In this document: one piece after another, positions 1-13,900 of the stretch
How the letters are laid out: every line of letters begins with the position of its first letter
Numbering within the stretch: the first letter of the stretch is position 1
DNA from: Lamellibrachia columna
Taxonomy: Eukaryota; Annelida; Polychaeta; Sabellida; Siboglinidae
Direction of reading: 5' to 3'
DNA length: 64,000 nt
NCBI GenBank assembly: GCA_963662155.1
Contig: OY759265.1
Coordinates: 42,259,662-42,323,661, forward strand
Notes under the pieces: model-generated
The model's input: the letters and a program-made list of their open reading frames with translations, nothing else
Databases searched by the model: none
What the model was told of the DNA's origin: nothing
Position numbers and translations under genes: made by a program

Positions 1-169
1 CATACAGGCACTACATACAATTCTCTCAACATACAATACAGTGTTAGCCCATGCATCTACATCTTATCCATATCTAAACATGTATTTGTTTTAGATAACA
101 TTAATTAAGACTGAGCTTCAAATACCATCCTACCATGCTAAATAATTTGTAAATACTTTAATCATACAG

Positions 170-297
170 GGGGGACCTGGGCTTGTTGTAATACAGGTAA
201 GTGGTATTAACGTATTAGAGACCCAACTACAAATTATTTCGTAAGGTAGCACTTGCTTTCCTGAAATATGCTGAACTATCCCTGATCTCCCCTACCC
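170..297. mobile_element. Small inverted-repeat (MITE-like) remnant
   Basis: The left end GGGGGGACCTGGGCTTGTTG and the inverted right end (GGGGAGATCAGGGATAGTTC on the minus strand) resemble the perfect 18-bp terminal repeat of the element at 43030-44369. About 125 bp lies between them, with TA next to the right end. I infer a short non-autonomous copy of the same family. The remaining 1-564 bp is TRPM intron with nothing else recognised. Confidence 0.4.
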
Positions 298-564
298 TGT
301 TTAAACTGTGCCACTAATGTTGTTTGGTCAAATAAATTATTATGAAACGTTTTCTCATAAATTGGACAATTAATCATCAAACGTGAGATGAACAATATGT
401 GATAGTGATTACTGCATTTGAGTGTGTCACTTCACGATGTTAGAATAAATTGTACATAAAACGTAGGGCTAATAATTGTCCAAGTCCACATGGTCCAAGA
501 AAGGGTATGGAAACAGAATACCATTTAAGCAGAGTTAGAAGAAAAACATGAGGAGATCACTCAC

Positions 565-634
565 GGAGTTGGCATTGAAGACAGTGATAGGTGCCCTATA
601 GAAGGCACAGTATTTCTGGCCGCATGTGCTTTCG
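565..634 (-). CDS. TRPM exon 18: FYxAPITxF, start of S1
   Basis: 70 nt. It encodes a short Cys-containing lead and then [19 protein letters not shown][YF]xAP[IV]xxF marks the cytosolic edge of S1 in TRPMs. The donor is TCC|GTGAGT. Acceptor ccaag at 635-636 fits the phase of exon 17. A second possible acceptor, gccag at 616-617, would give a 51-nt phase-0 exon instead. The rest of S1 must lie left of the window. Confidence 0.78.
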
Positions 635-3600
635 CTTGGTTCTGTGTCGTCAACACTGTTGACATAACAAAACAGATTGACACGTTATTTGAGTGTCTAT
701 TACGGCATGAACAGGGATATCCTTCCACACGCCACTCTGAAATGGACACCAACTGGAAAAAGAAACAGACCACAGAGAACCTGGAGAAGGACTGTTGAGG
801 AAGAGATGAAGATGGATGGGAAGACCTTGGTCGAATTTGGATGGGTCGCCCACGAGTGAGCGAGCAAGTGAATATTGCCTTAGAACTGAAAGACCCCCTT
901 AATAGATGTATTCCACGAAATCAGTCAGGCGTCAGCATTAAGGATGTAGTACGGTGCATGTTCGGGATAGGTAACTCAGACAATACAACCTTATCTAAAG
1001 GAGAAGTACATTCTGATGGGCTCGCCACGTGCCAAATACAGTATGCTATATAGAAAATACATAATAACAACTTCTTAATGTTCCTTTTGTCAATGTTTGA
1101 GAATTGCAAGGCTTCACAGCAATACATCGGCCATTTTCAAGATGCCTTAGACAGCCGTGCTACAATTGCAGCATCCAAGCTGTTTGTGGACATCGTTCTC
1201 TTTACTCTGTGTCATTAAAATGGTTTGCATAATTAAGTCGACGAATCGTATGCTACAAAGAAAGTGATAAGATGATGGATAAATGTAGCAACTAACCTTG
1301 GTTGATTCATGGTGCCACCTTCGTCGTGAGTGCCCTGGTCCGGGAAAACAACTTACAACAATTACTACCACCCCATTTGTAAAAAAATAGGGAGCAGCCG
1401 TGGCCTAGTGGTTAAGGTATTGGACTCTAAATTCAAGGGTTGCGAGTTCAAGACCCACACTGGTCACGGTTCGTTTTCGAAGCTTAGGCAATTTCGTTTA
1501 CCCTACTTTGCCTCAGTCTACTCAGCTGTAAATGAGTACAAACACTGTTTGGAAGGTACCTGCGATGGACTAGTGTCCTGTCCAGGAGAGTCAGTATACC
1601 TGCACTCTAAGTTGCTTCGCACTATAGAAACCAGGTTTAAGCACTGGCCATATAAGCCTTCATGGCTTCCTAAGGCGTAATGCCTGGGGGATGACTTTAC
1701 CTTTACCTACCTACCATTTGTAAAAAATATATGTCACTCCAAACGAACTATGTGCTAACCAATTAAATGTATCTGATCAAAATAATGTTAGCCATATAAA
1801 GATAAACTCAACTCTTACAAATTAAATGACATGTAAAAACAGTTATATGATGATTCCTGCACAGTCAACTCGCAGCAAATATAATTTGTTCTAAATATAT
1901 TCTCACCTAGGTTGAATATTATGCAAGTGATGGACGTGGCACAGATGAAAGTAAAAACTTAACGCATATATCAACTGCTGTCTATACTATAGTTTGTGGC
2001 TATGCTTATATGTGGCTAGGTCATATCTCCATCAGTTTTGCATGTATTGAACTGAAATTTTAAACGCGTGTACTTGTCCCGATGGGGATGGTTCTTACAT
2101 AAAAAAAAAATCAAAACTCCCCGGTGGGTGGGGATATTGTGAAAGAACCTATGTGGATGTTTGACGTAGATTATGTAACTCAGAACGATAGGAGTTGTGT
2201 ACAATTATTAGCAACGCTATGCGTGTTTTCTATGATTGTTCCTAGTTACGCGATCTACGTCAAATGTCCACATAAGTTGTTTCATACAACATGAACGCTT
2301 CGTGAAACATACAGTTGTATATGATTTTGGGGGTTTGAAGTTTCCATTGCCCTTGCCCTACCAAAACTTGACTGGATAGTGCTATGAATCATAGGCTCTT
2401 GCAGTGGATGTATTTTCTCCTGTGCAACACCGGGCAATTCGATTAGTCGTAAATAAAGGAAGAGATATACCAAAACGTCATAATTATTTATGTGGCATAA
2501 ATACAAACTTATATGGACCAGCCACTTCTACAACCAAAACTTTTCTTGCCAATAACTATGGAGAGGTTGCAGCCTCTGACAGTGTCCTAAACTTGGTGTC
2601 CACCATGTATGTGGTTTTACCCCTATCTATTATCTGGTGTAGAATCGACTGTATGTGTTATTACAACCCTATGACGCTCACGTTCAGGATTGGATTATTC
2701 TTCTTCCATGCATCACGTCGAAATGAAATCCACCAAGGAATGAGAAATGGCAGCAACATATTGATGAGTACCTGCAAAGAAACACTCTATGCTAAACAAA
2801 AGAAACTTAACAAGAAGTATTCAGCCAACATAAACATTAACTTTTTTGGCCGGGTAAAACGTAAACTTTGAACCGACGTTAATGTCTTTATTCTGACACC
2901 AGTTAAGCAACATTATTAATGGGAGTGTGTTGGTATGGCATGTATTTACATATGAAAGGTTTATTTAATATATCACGTAATTTGCACCATAGGCACTATG
3001 CCATGTGCTAAACTAACATTACTGAAACTGAACATGCTCTATCAGCTAATTTCTTCTCACAGATTGATTAAGTTTTTATATGAGGGCATGCCTCGTGTGT
3101 GATGTACTAACTGTTATTCGGCCAGTGTCAAGTGCCATCTTCCCTCTCCAGATGCTGTCAAGGAGAGTCTGGCAGGCAGCATGCTCAACAAACTTCTTGC
3201 TGTGTGCCTCTACAGCCAGTTCAAGTGTCGTCTTCCCACCAAAGTTGGACAGTTTTCGGGTGAGCAGTTGCCGAGCCTTGTCAGTGTCTTTATCATAACA
3301 TTTGTTCAACACCCCGACTGCCAGATTGTCAAAGTAGCTGCAGAAAGAAAGGAATCAATTATCACATACAGCTGTATGAGTCTATAAAGCTTCACAAAAC
3401 CCAATTATGCTGCCCTGAAAATATATTATTTAAAACATGTCTTTGATTGTTTGGTTTCTTTGCCGTATCGTACAACACTGGAGTGTTCTCATATACTACA
3501 ATAGTTTTAATTATCTACAACCTTTGATGTTGCTTTGTTGTTTTCTGAGGTATGACGCTTTTAGAGTCACTCTTCCGGAAAGTGAGCTCGTGTCCCAACA

Positions 3601-3681
3601 TGTATTATGTAACATAAAATCGTCAAATAAACTGTACTTTTATTCTGTTAACTACCATCGTGAAAATGTTCATCAAGTTGG

Positions 3682-3733
<52 letters not shown>

Positions 3734-3792
3734 TATATAGCAGCTAAAACATTGAGTAAGTAACTTAAATAACTGTGGTTGAAGAAAATTTC

Positions 3793-3877
<85 letters not shown>

Positions 3878-3936
3878 TTTATATATATATATATATATAT
3901 ATAAATATATATATATATACATATATATTTATATAC

Positions 3937-3969
<33 letters not shown>

Positions 3970-3971
3970 AA

Positions 3972-4009
<38 letters not shown>

Positions 4010-4048
4010 CATGAAATGCGATTTATTTTCTTCAATACGATTTATTTT

Positions 4049-4146
<98 letters not shown>

Positions 4147-7100
4147 CATGATATACGATTTATTTTCTTCAACCACAATTATTTAGGTTACTTACTCAAC
4201 GTTTAGACTGCCATGAGTCGAGACGAGAGGGTTATGGATTGAGTCACATACAGGACAGCCTGCTTGCCAAGACAACTGGCGATTAGGGGAAGAAATAGCC
4301 GTCCCAGAATTCCTGATGAAGGCTGCCACTGGCCTTTCCCTTGGAGATGCTATATATAATTTCTTATAGGGATAGATCTGTTGGCTTTCTGTTAATTAAT
4401 TATAGTTTATACATAAAATATTTATACAATAAGATACTGAATTTTTTACATTAGTATAATATGGAAGTAATAGTCCCACAAAAGGAAAATATATGACAGT
4501 TGGGTGCAGATATTCACATAACTATCATCTTTACATCCCTCCTCTCTCCATCATTCTTTCTTTCCAGTTATCGTTGTGTGTGCTGGTCAATGAGTATCAG
4601 AAGATATGTCACAACCCATTATCACAGGACACATTTTATACAGCAGTCTGTATAATATATACAATATGGACATTTACCATGTTTCATATCTACTCTACGC
4701 CACTGAGCTTATCAACTCAATCCCAAATCCATGTATGTTAAACAGTGCTTGCGAGACAAAAGTATTATTAAACACATGCATGCATGCACGCACGCACACA
4801 CAGTGAAGGAGAGTCAGATAGGTGATTTTTTACAACCATATAATGGGACTTTTAGCATATAATGACAAGGGTCAACTTTGTTCAATAATCCAGTGGTAAT
4901 GTTGGTAAATGTAACGGAAAGTTGACGTTAATACTTGTGTCCTGAATAAAATAAAACAGTTGGTATAAATGATGGGAAGCGAATGCTACTTACTCCATGA
5001 GCTTTGACAGCTTCATACGCTCCGCGGAGTCAATTGTTTTGGCATTCATTGCTTCCAGAAGGTTCTTGGCCAATAAAGCTGCAGCAATCCCTTCTTCCTT
5101 ATCATGAAACAAAACCAATGTGTAAGCATTAACATAAACATTGTGCAAAATATCTGTCTTTATATTTACATTGCAGAGTATCAGAAAATGTATGTCTGGT
5201 ATCTCCAAATCTTAACTCCATTTTTTATGGTTGTCAACCGTGTTGTGCATCGCCTGGTACGGCTCAAGAGCCACACTCTGACATGGCAGTCTCTGTCACA
5301 CTTGCTGCAGGTGAAGGCAGTGGGCTGAGAAAATGCAAGATTTGCAGACCTCTGTTTTCTTTGGTCCCTCCTCTCAGCCAGAGATGTTATATTTATCTTC
5401 TCAACCAGTGATGTTATATTTATCTTCTCAGCCAGTGATGTTATATTTATCACCCCCTATTCTGACGCCCTTCTGAGCAGTAGCTATTGCTATTATGATA
5501 ACAACACAAGATGACCAAGGATGCAGGAAAGTCCCTTGGCCTCCTGAAAAGAGTTTCACCATACTTGAACCCAAACCAAGGGGCTATGATCTACAAGACC
5601 ATGGTGAAAGCCAAGATAGAATGTGTATCATCTGTGTGGTTGGCAGCCTCTGAAACATCGCCAGGCAGACTTGATGCCACCAAGATGTGAGCTGTCAAAA
5701 TGATAGCTATGCCAGCTTCTCTGAGCAGGAATGCCATACAACCACTTGCACAAAGAAGTTGGTGCAGTCAACTTGGTCCACCGGATATACCATGGAGGTT
5801 TAACAAGATTTGCCATCCAAGCCAAAGGCCCAGATGGCAAGTGGACAAGGAAGCCATTGGCTTATCAAGAGTCCAACAATGTTCATCTACATGTAACCCG
5901 CCCTCCTGATATATGTGTCAACCCTGTTTTAAACATATTCACGCTGCTAGCAGTTATACAATCCGTAGACAATTTGTTCCATCCATTTATTGTCCTCTGT
6001 GAGAACAAGTACTTCCTGATATCCAATCTACACTGATCCTTCACTAATGTTACCTCTTGTTCTCTAGTTCTGCTATCTTTCTTGAGTGAGAAAAACATAT
6101 TTCTATCAGTATTTTCATACCCATTCAATATATTGCACCAACTTTATTTAATAGCATGTTACCACCTCCACCAGTAGCATCTCGCCACATAGCTGTTATG
6201 GCAATTCCATTCTCAAACACTGCTGACCATAAGAGGACAGTCTTACCAACTGCATCCCACCTTTGGAATGAAGTCCCAGAAGAACAGAAGAAGTAGTTAC
6301 ACTCAGGGAGAGAGATGATTTAAAGGGAGAAGTCAACGCCTACCTAGGTGTCTTGCATTGGTGCCCGCCCCCAGAGTGGAGAGGGACAGTTGCTCTACTG
6401 TGGAAGAAGCCCACATAGAAAAGAACTATACACAAAGTGTTATCTAAGTAATTAAACTAATGTCTATCTTGCTGGAAATAGAAAAATTCAAATAAAGGTG
6501 ACCCACCTTTATTTCAGCCCAGAAGAGTTTAGCAAGGTCAAGTTGGCGTCTGATAATTGCCCAGAGGAAGAACAGAAGTAACCGGTTATTGCTCTCACAA
6601 GTCACAGTAACACAGCTATCAACGGATGACCACTTCTTCTTCAGCAGGCAGAAAACGTTGCAACTCTACAAATACAACATGTAGTGTGTTGTGTACACAG
6701 TCATGCATGAATGTGTGTATGCTGTGGAAGATAAAAACAACAAACGCTCTGTGGGAATGTATTACAGTAAAGTTGATGCGTTCAGGGTGGAGGGTAGAAG
6801 GAGAAGAGGAAGACCGTGACCGAGGTGGGAGGACTGTGTGAAAAGAGGTTTGGTGGAATTGGGAGGGTATTGGAGAGTGAGTGATGGGGGAGTGGGCGAT
6901 GGGTGGAGACGGAAGAAGACAAAAAATCAGGATCAGTATCGGTGCCAGCCTCACCCCGCAGTTCATGGGAATAGAGGATGGCAACATTTCAATTACACAC
7001 ACGCAGTGGAAATCACAAGGAATATATTTCAAAGACTGGAGTGCTAAGAACCACCTAGGGGAGAATGTATTAAATATAGCATTGTGCTCATAACATGAAT

Positions 7101-7869
7101 TAGTTAACGTTGTTAAAGTACATAAACCACTGGGTAATAGTTACATATACTAAATTTGAAGGGGTAAACCAGATTACTTAAGACTTCATGGACTTGTTGT
7201 CACATTAAAATAGAAGTAATGAAAACGAATTATTTTAGTCGCTCGTTTTTCTGCAGACATAAACACAGTGACACAGTGAACGGACGAACAGACAAAAACA
7301 CTAAAAAACACTCCTCATAAAATATGCAATGCTTACCTGTTCCTCGTTGTTCTCTGTTTGACATGTCTGAAACAAGTTTACAAGTTAAGCTTTTTTATAT
7401 TTGCTAAAGCAATAAATATAAACAGACAGATTCTCCTTATGGTATATTTTTGGTACACCAAATCATTTTAAACCATATAATACTGACACTTTCTAGCAAT
7501 TAGCCATTTTCAACAATAGATGATAATTATTATTTTCGGTTCATAGTTGTTTTTTTCTCACATGCTTAATCAAGTATTCGTATTACATATTTTCAATCAT
7601 CCTTATAAGCATGACATACACTTCGAAGATACAGTTTTAATGATGTTGCTGAAAAAGCCAATATTTTATTAAACTGTGCATTTATATTATGGTTAGCGCC
7701 ACCACCAATTGTACTAACAGAGACACCAAGCCACCGACTCAGGACTTTGGACACCTTTTCTTGACAGTTCGTCTACAAACAGAAGCATTGTTGTTATTTA
7801 ATGTCGCATCACAGCAATCACGTCAAGTCATTCTGATGTTGTCATGTTTTATTGCACTTGCGTCCTTGC

Positions 7870-7906
<37 letters not shown>

Positions 7907-10900
7907 CTGCTTGCTTGCATAAATTTAGGATGGGCACATACAGCAAATACTAAACATACCAATGTAGATTTCAAGTATCATTTAGTAATTTTTTTGTGGT
8001 CCATCAGCCTAAAATTACTGTTTTTGCTAGATGAAAATATGATGAAAACGTCACTGGTTGGATAAACTCGAACAGGCAGTGAGAATGCACAGTGCAAAGT
8101 ACAATTTTGCAGTGAATGCCTCTAAAACGATCACGGAGATGGACATGTCATTCTTTTAGATTTTCTAATTTCAGTTGTAGCTAGGTTAAGTGCCTCTTTG
8201 TAATTTGCATAGTCTTCATCCTTTCTGGTACTCTGTTTGGATGTATGTTGTCACGTAATCCCTTGCTACGGAGTAACGTTGTTTTGTACAATAACAATGA
8301 AGGCAATATGTCAAACACAGTTGTACTAGTTCACATGGTTACTTTATTTCGGCAACTGTCTACTCACTACAGTACAACAGCCTATAAGGCAGAGTCCAAT
8401 GCCCCTCCATGACACATCATTAATCAGGCTACTGCCAGCCTATATAGTGTCTACTAGGGTTCCAGTCTCTTAAGGACACTCTCTCCTAGCAACCAGTCCA
8501 AGGTGTGACGTACACACTACACTACATAACATCTCCCCTTTTCGCAAACAAAAACAAGACTATTATAATTTTATCGCTACAATCTCCAAGTTTGCTATAT
8601 CTCTATATATCGTCCATCTCGAGTTAACTACAACAGCTTTCTAGCTGGACACAAAGTCCTGGAGATACTTCGGACGCACACTTGCACGTTCACTACGACG
8701 CAGTGTCGGCTCTTCCGATCTGACTGTACGACTCGGAGAATTGTTAGGTGGTTGCTCCACACTGCCCGATGATTGGGTGGTATCGGGACACACACGCTCA
8801 CCGCTGACATCATTAGCGTTGTCTTTAGCAGGTGATGGCAATCCATCACCTATCGGCGTACTGCACACTGCTGCCAAAGTCTGCAGCAGACTTTTCCCGT
8901 CACCTAACATCTTTGTCAAGCTTCTTTTGATGGTCTGTGACACTCTCTCAGCCATCCTGTTACTTTGCGGATAACGCGCACTTGATGTTGTATGTTGCAT
9001 GTGCATTTGCTTTGCAAAGTCACATAATTCGGAACTACCGTATTGAGCTTCATTATCGCTAAGTAATGTCTGAGGAATTTCGAAATCACAAAACATCTTC
9101 TCTAGATGCCCGATCACGATACTGCTTCTCGTATCGTATTGACAACACTTGGCCACTTGCTGTAACAGTCGACCACTAAAAGATACATAACATCTGTGAC
9201 GGTCTTCAGCTGCTGCAGGAGCAGGCGATGTGCTCGTGTGGCATGAGAAGAAGAGCGAGAAGTTGGCGGCAGTAGGCACGAAGGCCATGGTCACAGCTTG
9301 ACTAAGTTCATACCGACATTGAAAGAACTCACGGTACCTCTGCGTGAACTGGCACACCAGGACACAGAATGGGAGTGGGGACACTTACAGAAGGAAGCAT
9401 TTAATAAGATCAAAGACGCAGTCTCCAATGTGCTAAGCACATTGGAGGTACTACAGTCTGGAGGACGAGGTCACATTGCAGTGTGACGCCTGGCAGTCTG
9501 GCCTGGGTGCAGCACTGATACAGTTGGGTCAAAACAAAGATTTTGTCAATCTCCTGAAAACACAATGACCTGTTCCAAAGACGAACAAAACACAAAATGT
9601 TCTGCTTTTCAACATTTAGATAGTTTCACCACTAAGCTCATGATAATTGTAAACCATATCATATGACAGTTTGAAACATTCCATCATGTAACATTTGTCA
9701 TTTATGCTAATACCGGTTTTCTATTTAAACTATGCTTTATAAAATGACACGGTACATTTAAGTGTTATTGATTTGTTTCTGGTTGTCTCTGGTAGAATCT
9801 AATATAAGGCAGCACGTTTTAGTTCCGAAGGAAATTTGCATTGTGCACACATACATACAGACTTGGCAACAAATGCAACTGCGCATTTTAATGTTGAGCA
9901 TTTGAATGCGCATTCAAATGCAACTGTGAAACGTCCAGTGGATTTGTATTTGAATGTGTATCTCAAACTTTTGTATTTGAATGCAACCCCCAAACATTTG
10001 ATTTGTCAAATGCCCAATTAAATGCATCTCAAATGCAGACGTATTTTGTTTGATGCATTATCATTGCTAGATATTCATTTGCATAGTATTGCTTAATAAG
10101 CTTCAAATTGTGTACAATACCTAATTGTTTGATTTGTATTCAGCATTAATAGAATCAACATTTACGTTGTCGAACATGTGAATCCAGTTTCACAACATGT
10201 TCTATGTCAGCTTCTGAAAAATGCTCGGTAGTGAATAGAATCCTCAACAGACTATCGCATCATTGTCTGACTTGTGAGTCTACTTTCACAACATCAAAAT
10301 CAAATCAAATCAGTTCTTTATTTCCAAATGAAAATAGAACTTTACAACATATACACATACACATCAAATGTCTTTAATTCAAATGGTAAGGGAGAAAGTA
10401 GAAGTGTATTACTTATTAATCACTTTCCCCCAGTATCAAAGTAACATGTACATATTAATAATAAACATAAATTTATAGAATATTGTTAGTAAATAACAAA
10501 TAACTGAAACCCATTTACACATGTATATGTCCAACTGTTTTATATTGCACAGCAATTTATTTAAGTAATTTATACTCTTCAAGGAAATACATTTTATATC
10601 GTTTTCTGGATAGTAACTGAACTTCTTATTGACTCATCTAAAGAGTTCCAGAGTTTAACACCATACACAGATGTACACTTAGCTTTTAAAGTTGTTCGTG
10701 CATACACATGTTTTAATTTATTACTTTGGCGTGTTACATGCAACATGGTATATTTTACATTGAAGATTTTTTGAAGGTTATCAGGCAGCAATTCATTGTT
10801 GGCTTTAAACATTATCATAGAAATTCTTAATTTTATTAGATCAAAGAGCTTAAGAATGCCTAGATCACAAAATAGTTTATTAGAATGACATAATGAATTC

Positions 10901-13900
10901 TCATTACAAATGAGTCTGACTACCTTTTTTTGTAATATATAAACACCACTAATATATGTTTTATACGTATTGCCCCATACTTCACAGCAGTATGATATAT
11001 AAGGGAGAAATAGCGAACAATATAGTACAAAAAGCGAATTTTTGTCTAGTAAGTATTTCGCCCTATATATAACTGCAATAGTTTTTGATAATTTAGATTT
11101 GATCATACCAATATGTTCTTTCCAATTGAGCTTATCATCTATTAAGATTCCTAAAAACTTAGTAACATATACTCTATCTAAAATTGTATTGTCGACTTTT
11201 ATGTCAATATTTGTTTTTTTACAATAGTTGCCAAACAGCATATAGTTTGTCTTAGCTATGTTTAAGGATAATCTATTTACTGAAAACCAGATATGTAACT
11301 TTTGTAGTTCAGTATTGATAGTTTTGCTGAGCTGGGTTTCATCTTTCCCCGAGCAAAATATATTAGTATCATCAGCGAAAAGAATGAATTTTAGTAATGT
11401 AGAAATATTACAAAGATCATTTATATATAGTATAAATAGTTTTGGGCCCAGAATAGAACCTTGCGGTACCCCACATATCACATTTAGTAAATCCGAATTG
11501 TTATCCTCAATGCTAACATACTGTAGTCTATTATGCAAATACCTTTTTAGCCACTCATTGGCCATTCCTCTAATTCCATGAGCTTCTAATTTTCTGAGTA
11601 ATAAATGATGATCAATTGTATCAAATGCTTTTTTAAAACAATAAAAACACCAATAGTGCATTTTTTTGGTCCAAGGCAGTAGTAATGTGTTCAGTTAGTT
11701 CTAACAAAGCCATTGATGTAGACATACTTGACCTAAACCCATATTGACTACTACTTTTCAATAAATTTATCTAGCCTAACATTAAATATTTTTTCTAAGA
11801 TTTTAGAAAATTGCGGAAGTAGAGATACAGGTCTATAGTTAGTAAAAACATTTTTTTCACCAGCTTTTATACAGGGATTACTTTGGCAACTTTCATTTTA
11901 CTCAGAAATACACCACTACTGAAGAATTTGTTACATATATGAGTAAATGGTACTACAATGTTAGAAATTACCTTTTTCACAATTACCATATCAACATTGT
12001 CATAACCTGTAGACTTTTTATTTTTGCAACTTTTGACAATATTAGTTACTTCATTTTCTCCAACCCCAGCTAAGAACATGGTGCTGGAATTAGTGCCTTG
12101 TAAATAATCAAGCACACTTATGTTTCCATTAGGTACCCTAATGTTTCTTGCAAGATTCGGCCCTACATTTACGAAAAAAATCATTGAAATCAGTAACAAT
12201 ATCTGTTTTGTTTCTAGTTAACCTACCATTAGTAGTAAAAGAATTTGGGTAACTTGTGTGCTGTTGTCGTTTTTTTATAATTGAATTAAAAAATTTCCAT
12301 GTACCCTTTGTATTGTTTTTTCTTTGACTAATAATTTATTGTAGTACTCTTTTTCACAAAATCTAAGAATAGAGGTTAGTTTATTTTTGTAACTTTTATA
12401 TTTACATTCAGATTCTTTTGTTCTATTCTGCAAAAAACTGTTTGTACATATTATTTTTCTTTTTACAAGCATTTCGCAAACCTCTGGTGAACCAGGGTTT
12501 GTTCTTAAAAATGGGTTTGTTATTACATATTTTCTTAATTGGACAGTTCTTATCATACAGTCGAGTGAATATGTCGATAAAGTTAGTGTAGCCTATATCT
12601 GCATCGGTTTCGTTTAAAGCAGTTTCCCAATTTACTAAAGAGAGATCATTGTTAAATGATTTGATACAACCTTCATTAAATTTTCTGATGAATCTATATT
12701 TTTTATCAGGAATTCTATTTATATCCATATCTGAATAACTGCACACACAAAATATAGGTAAGTGATCACTAATATCATTTATAAGTAACCCGCTAGTAAT
12801 ATTACTGTTTAATTCATTTGTGAAAATGTTATCTATTAAAGTTGCACTACTATCTGTAATTTGGCTTGCCTTATCAATTAAGGGATATATACCTAAACTG
12901 AACAACATACCTACAAAATGTTGAGTACCCTTATTATTATTATATTTTAGAAGATCTATATTGAAATCACCACATAAAAATATTGTTTTACTAGTGTTCT
13001 ACTGTTCTACTGTTGTTATCAACAATTCAAGTTGGTCAGTAAAAATATCTACACTAGTTCCTGGGGCTCTATATATATACAACTAACGATAATATTTTTT
13101 CTATTACTTATACTTAATTCTACTGTAATACATTCTAGTATATCATCAATTACCACAGACATAGTCTGTAGTACCTTGAATTCAGTTGATACATTAACAT
13201 AAACAGCCACTCCACCACCTTTCTTATTTTTTTCTATTTCTGTGAATCAAGTTGTACCCATTCAACAATATATCAGAACAATCTTCTGAATCTAACCACG
13301 TTTCGGATATAGTAATAATATCAAATGGGACAAATAGTTCATTTATATGATCTCTATTTTGATCAAAATTTGTCCTGAGACTCCGAGCGTTGAAATGAAT
13401 GAAGGGCAAGCCATTCTGAACTGTTTTGCTCTTAACAAATTGTTCTACTGTGTAACAGTCACAGCGTGCACAAATACTGTTAAAAAAAAATTTATTAGGG
13501 TCAATGTCATTTTCAAAATCACAACAGTTGAATTTAGAAATGTTAAACGATTTAAAGTTGAAGACTGAACATTGTTCATATATATTGTATAGATTTGCAT
13601 CAACATTCAGGTCAGAGTTAATAAATTTAAATTCATCATTGCTGATACTACTATATGGAAAAACATTGATACATACTTCACAATATATATAGAAAGAATC
13701 ATTAGCTTTTGCCAAAAGTTGATTTTTTGTTAAATTTGCAGACCTGTATAGTGAATTTTGGCATAGGGAGCATTTTAGTGCACCACTAGCCATGGTTATT
13801 TAGTAAATAACACATATACTTAGACTAATATTGTCCGATATTGTCTTACATGTCCATGAAGAGATGCATTTGGCTGATCATGGCCTCTGACCAGCCAAGT

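Noticed and set aside
1391..1465. tRNA gene
   Set aside because: A and B boxes are present but no closing acceptor stem, and a SINE body and tail follow.
2404..2871. 155-codon plus frame
   Set aside because: It overlaps, antisense, the TRPM pre-S1 exon at 2682-2771, which has splice sites, correct phase and family similarity. The plus frame has none.
6626..7032. Overlapping 60-137-codon frames on both strands
   Set aside because: Low-complexity GGAGA-rich sequence between TRPM exons, no family similarity.
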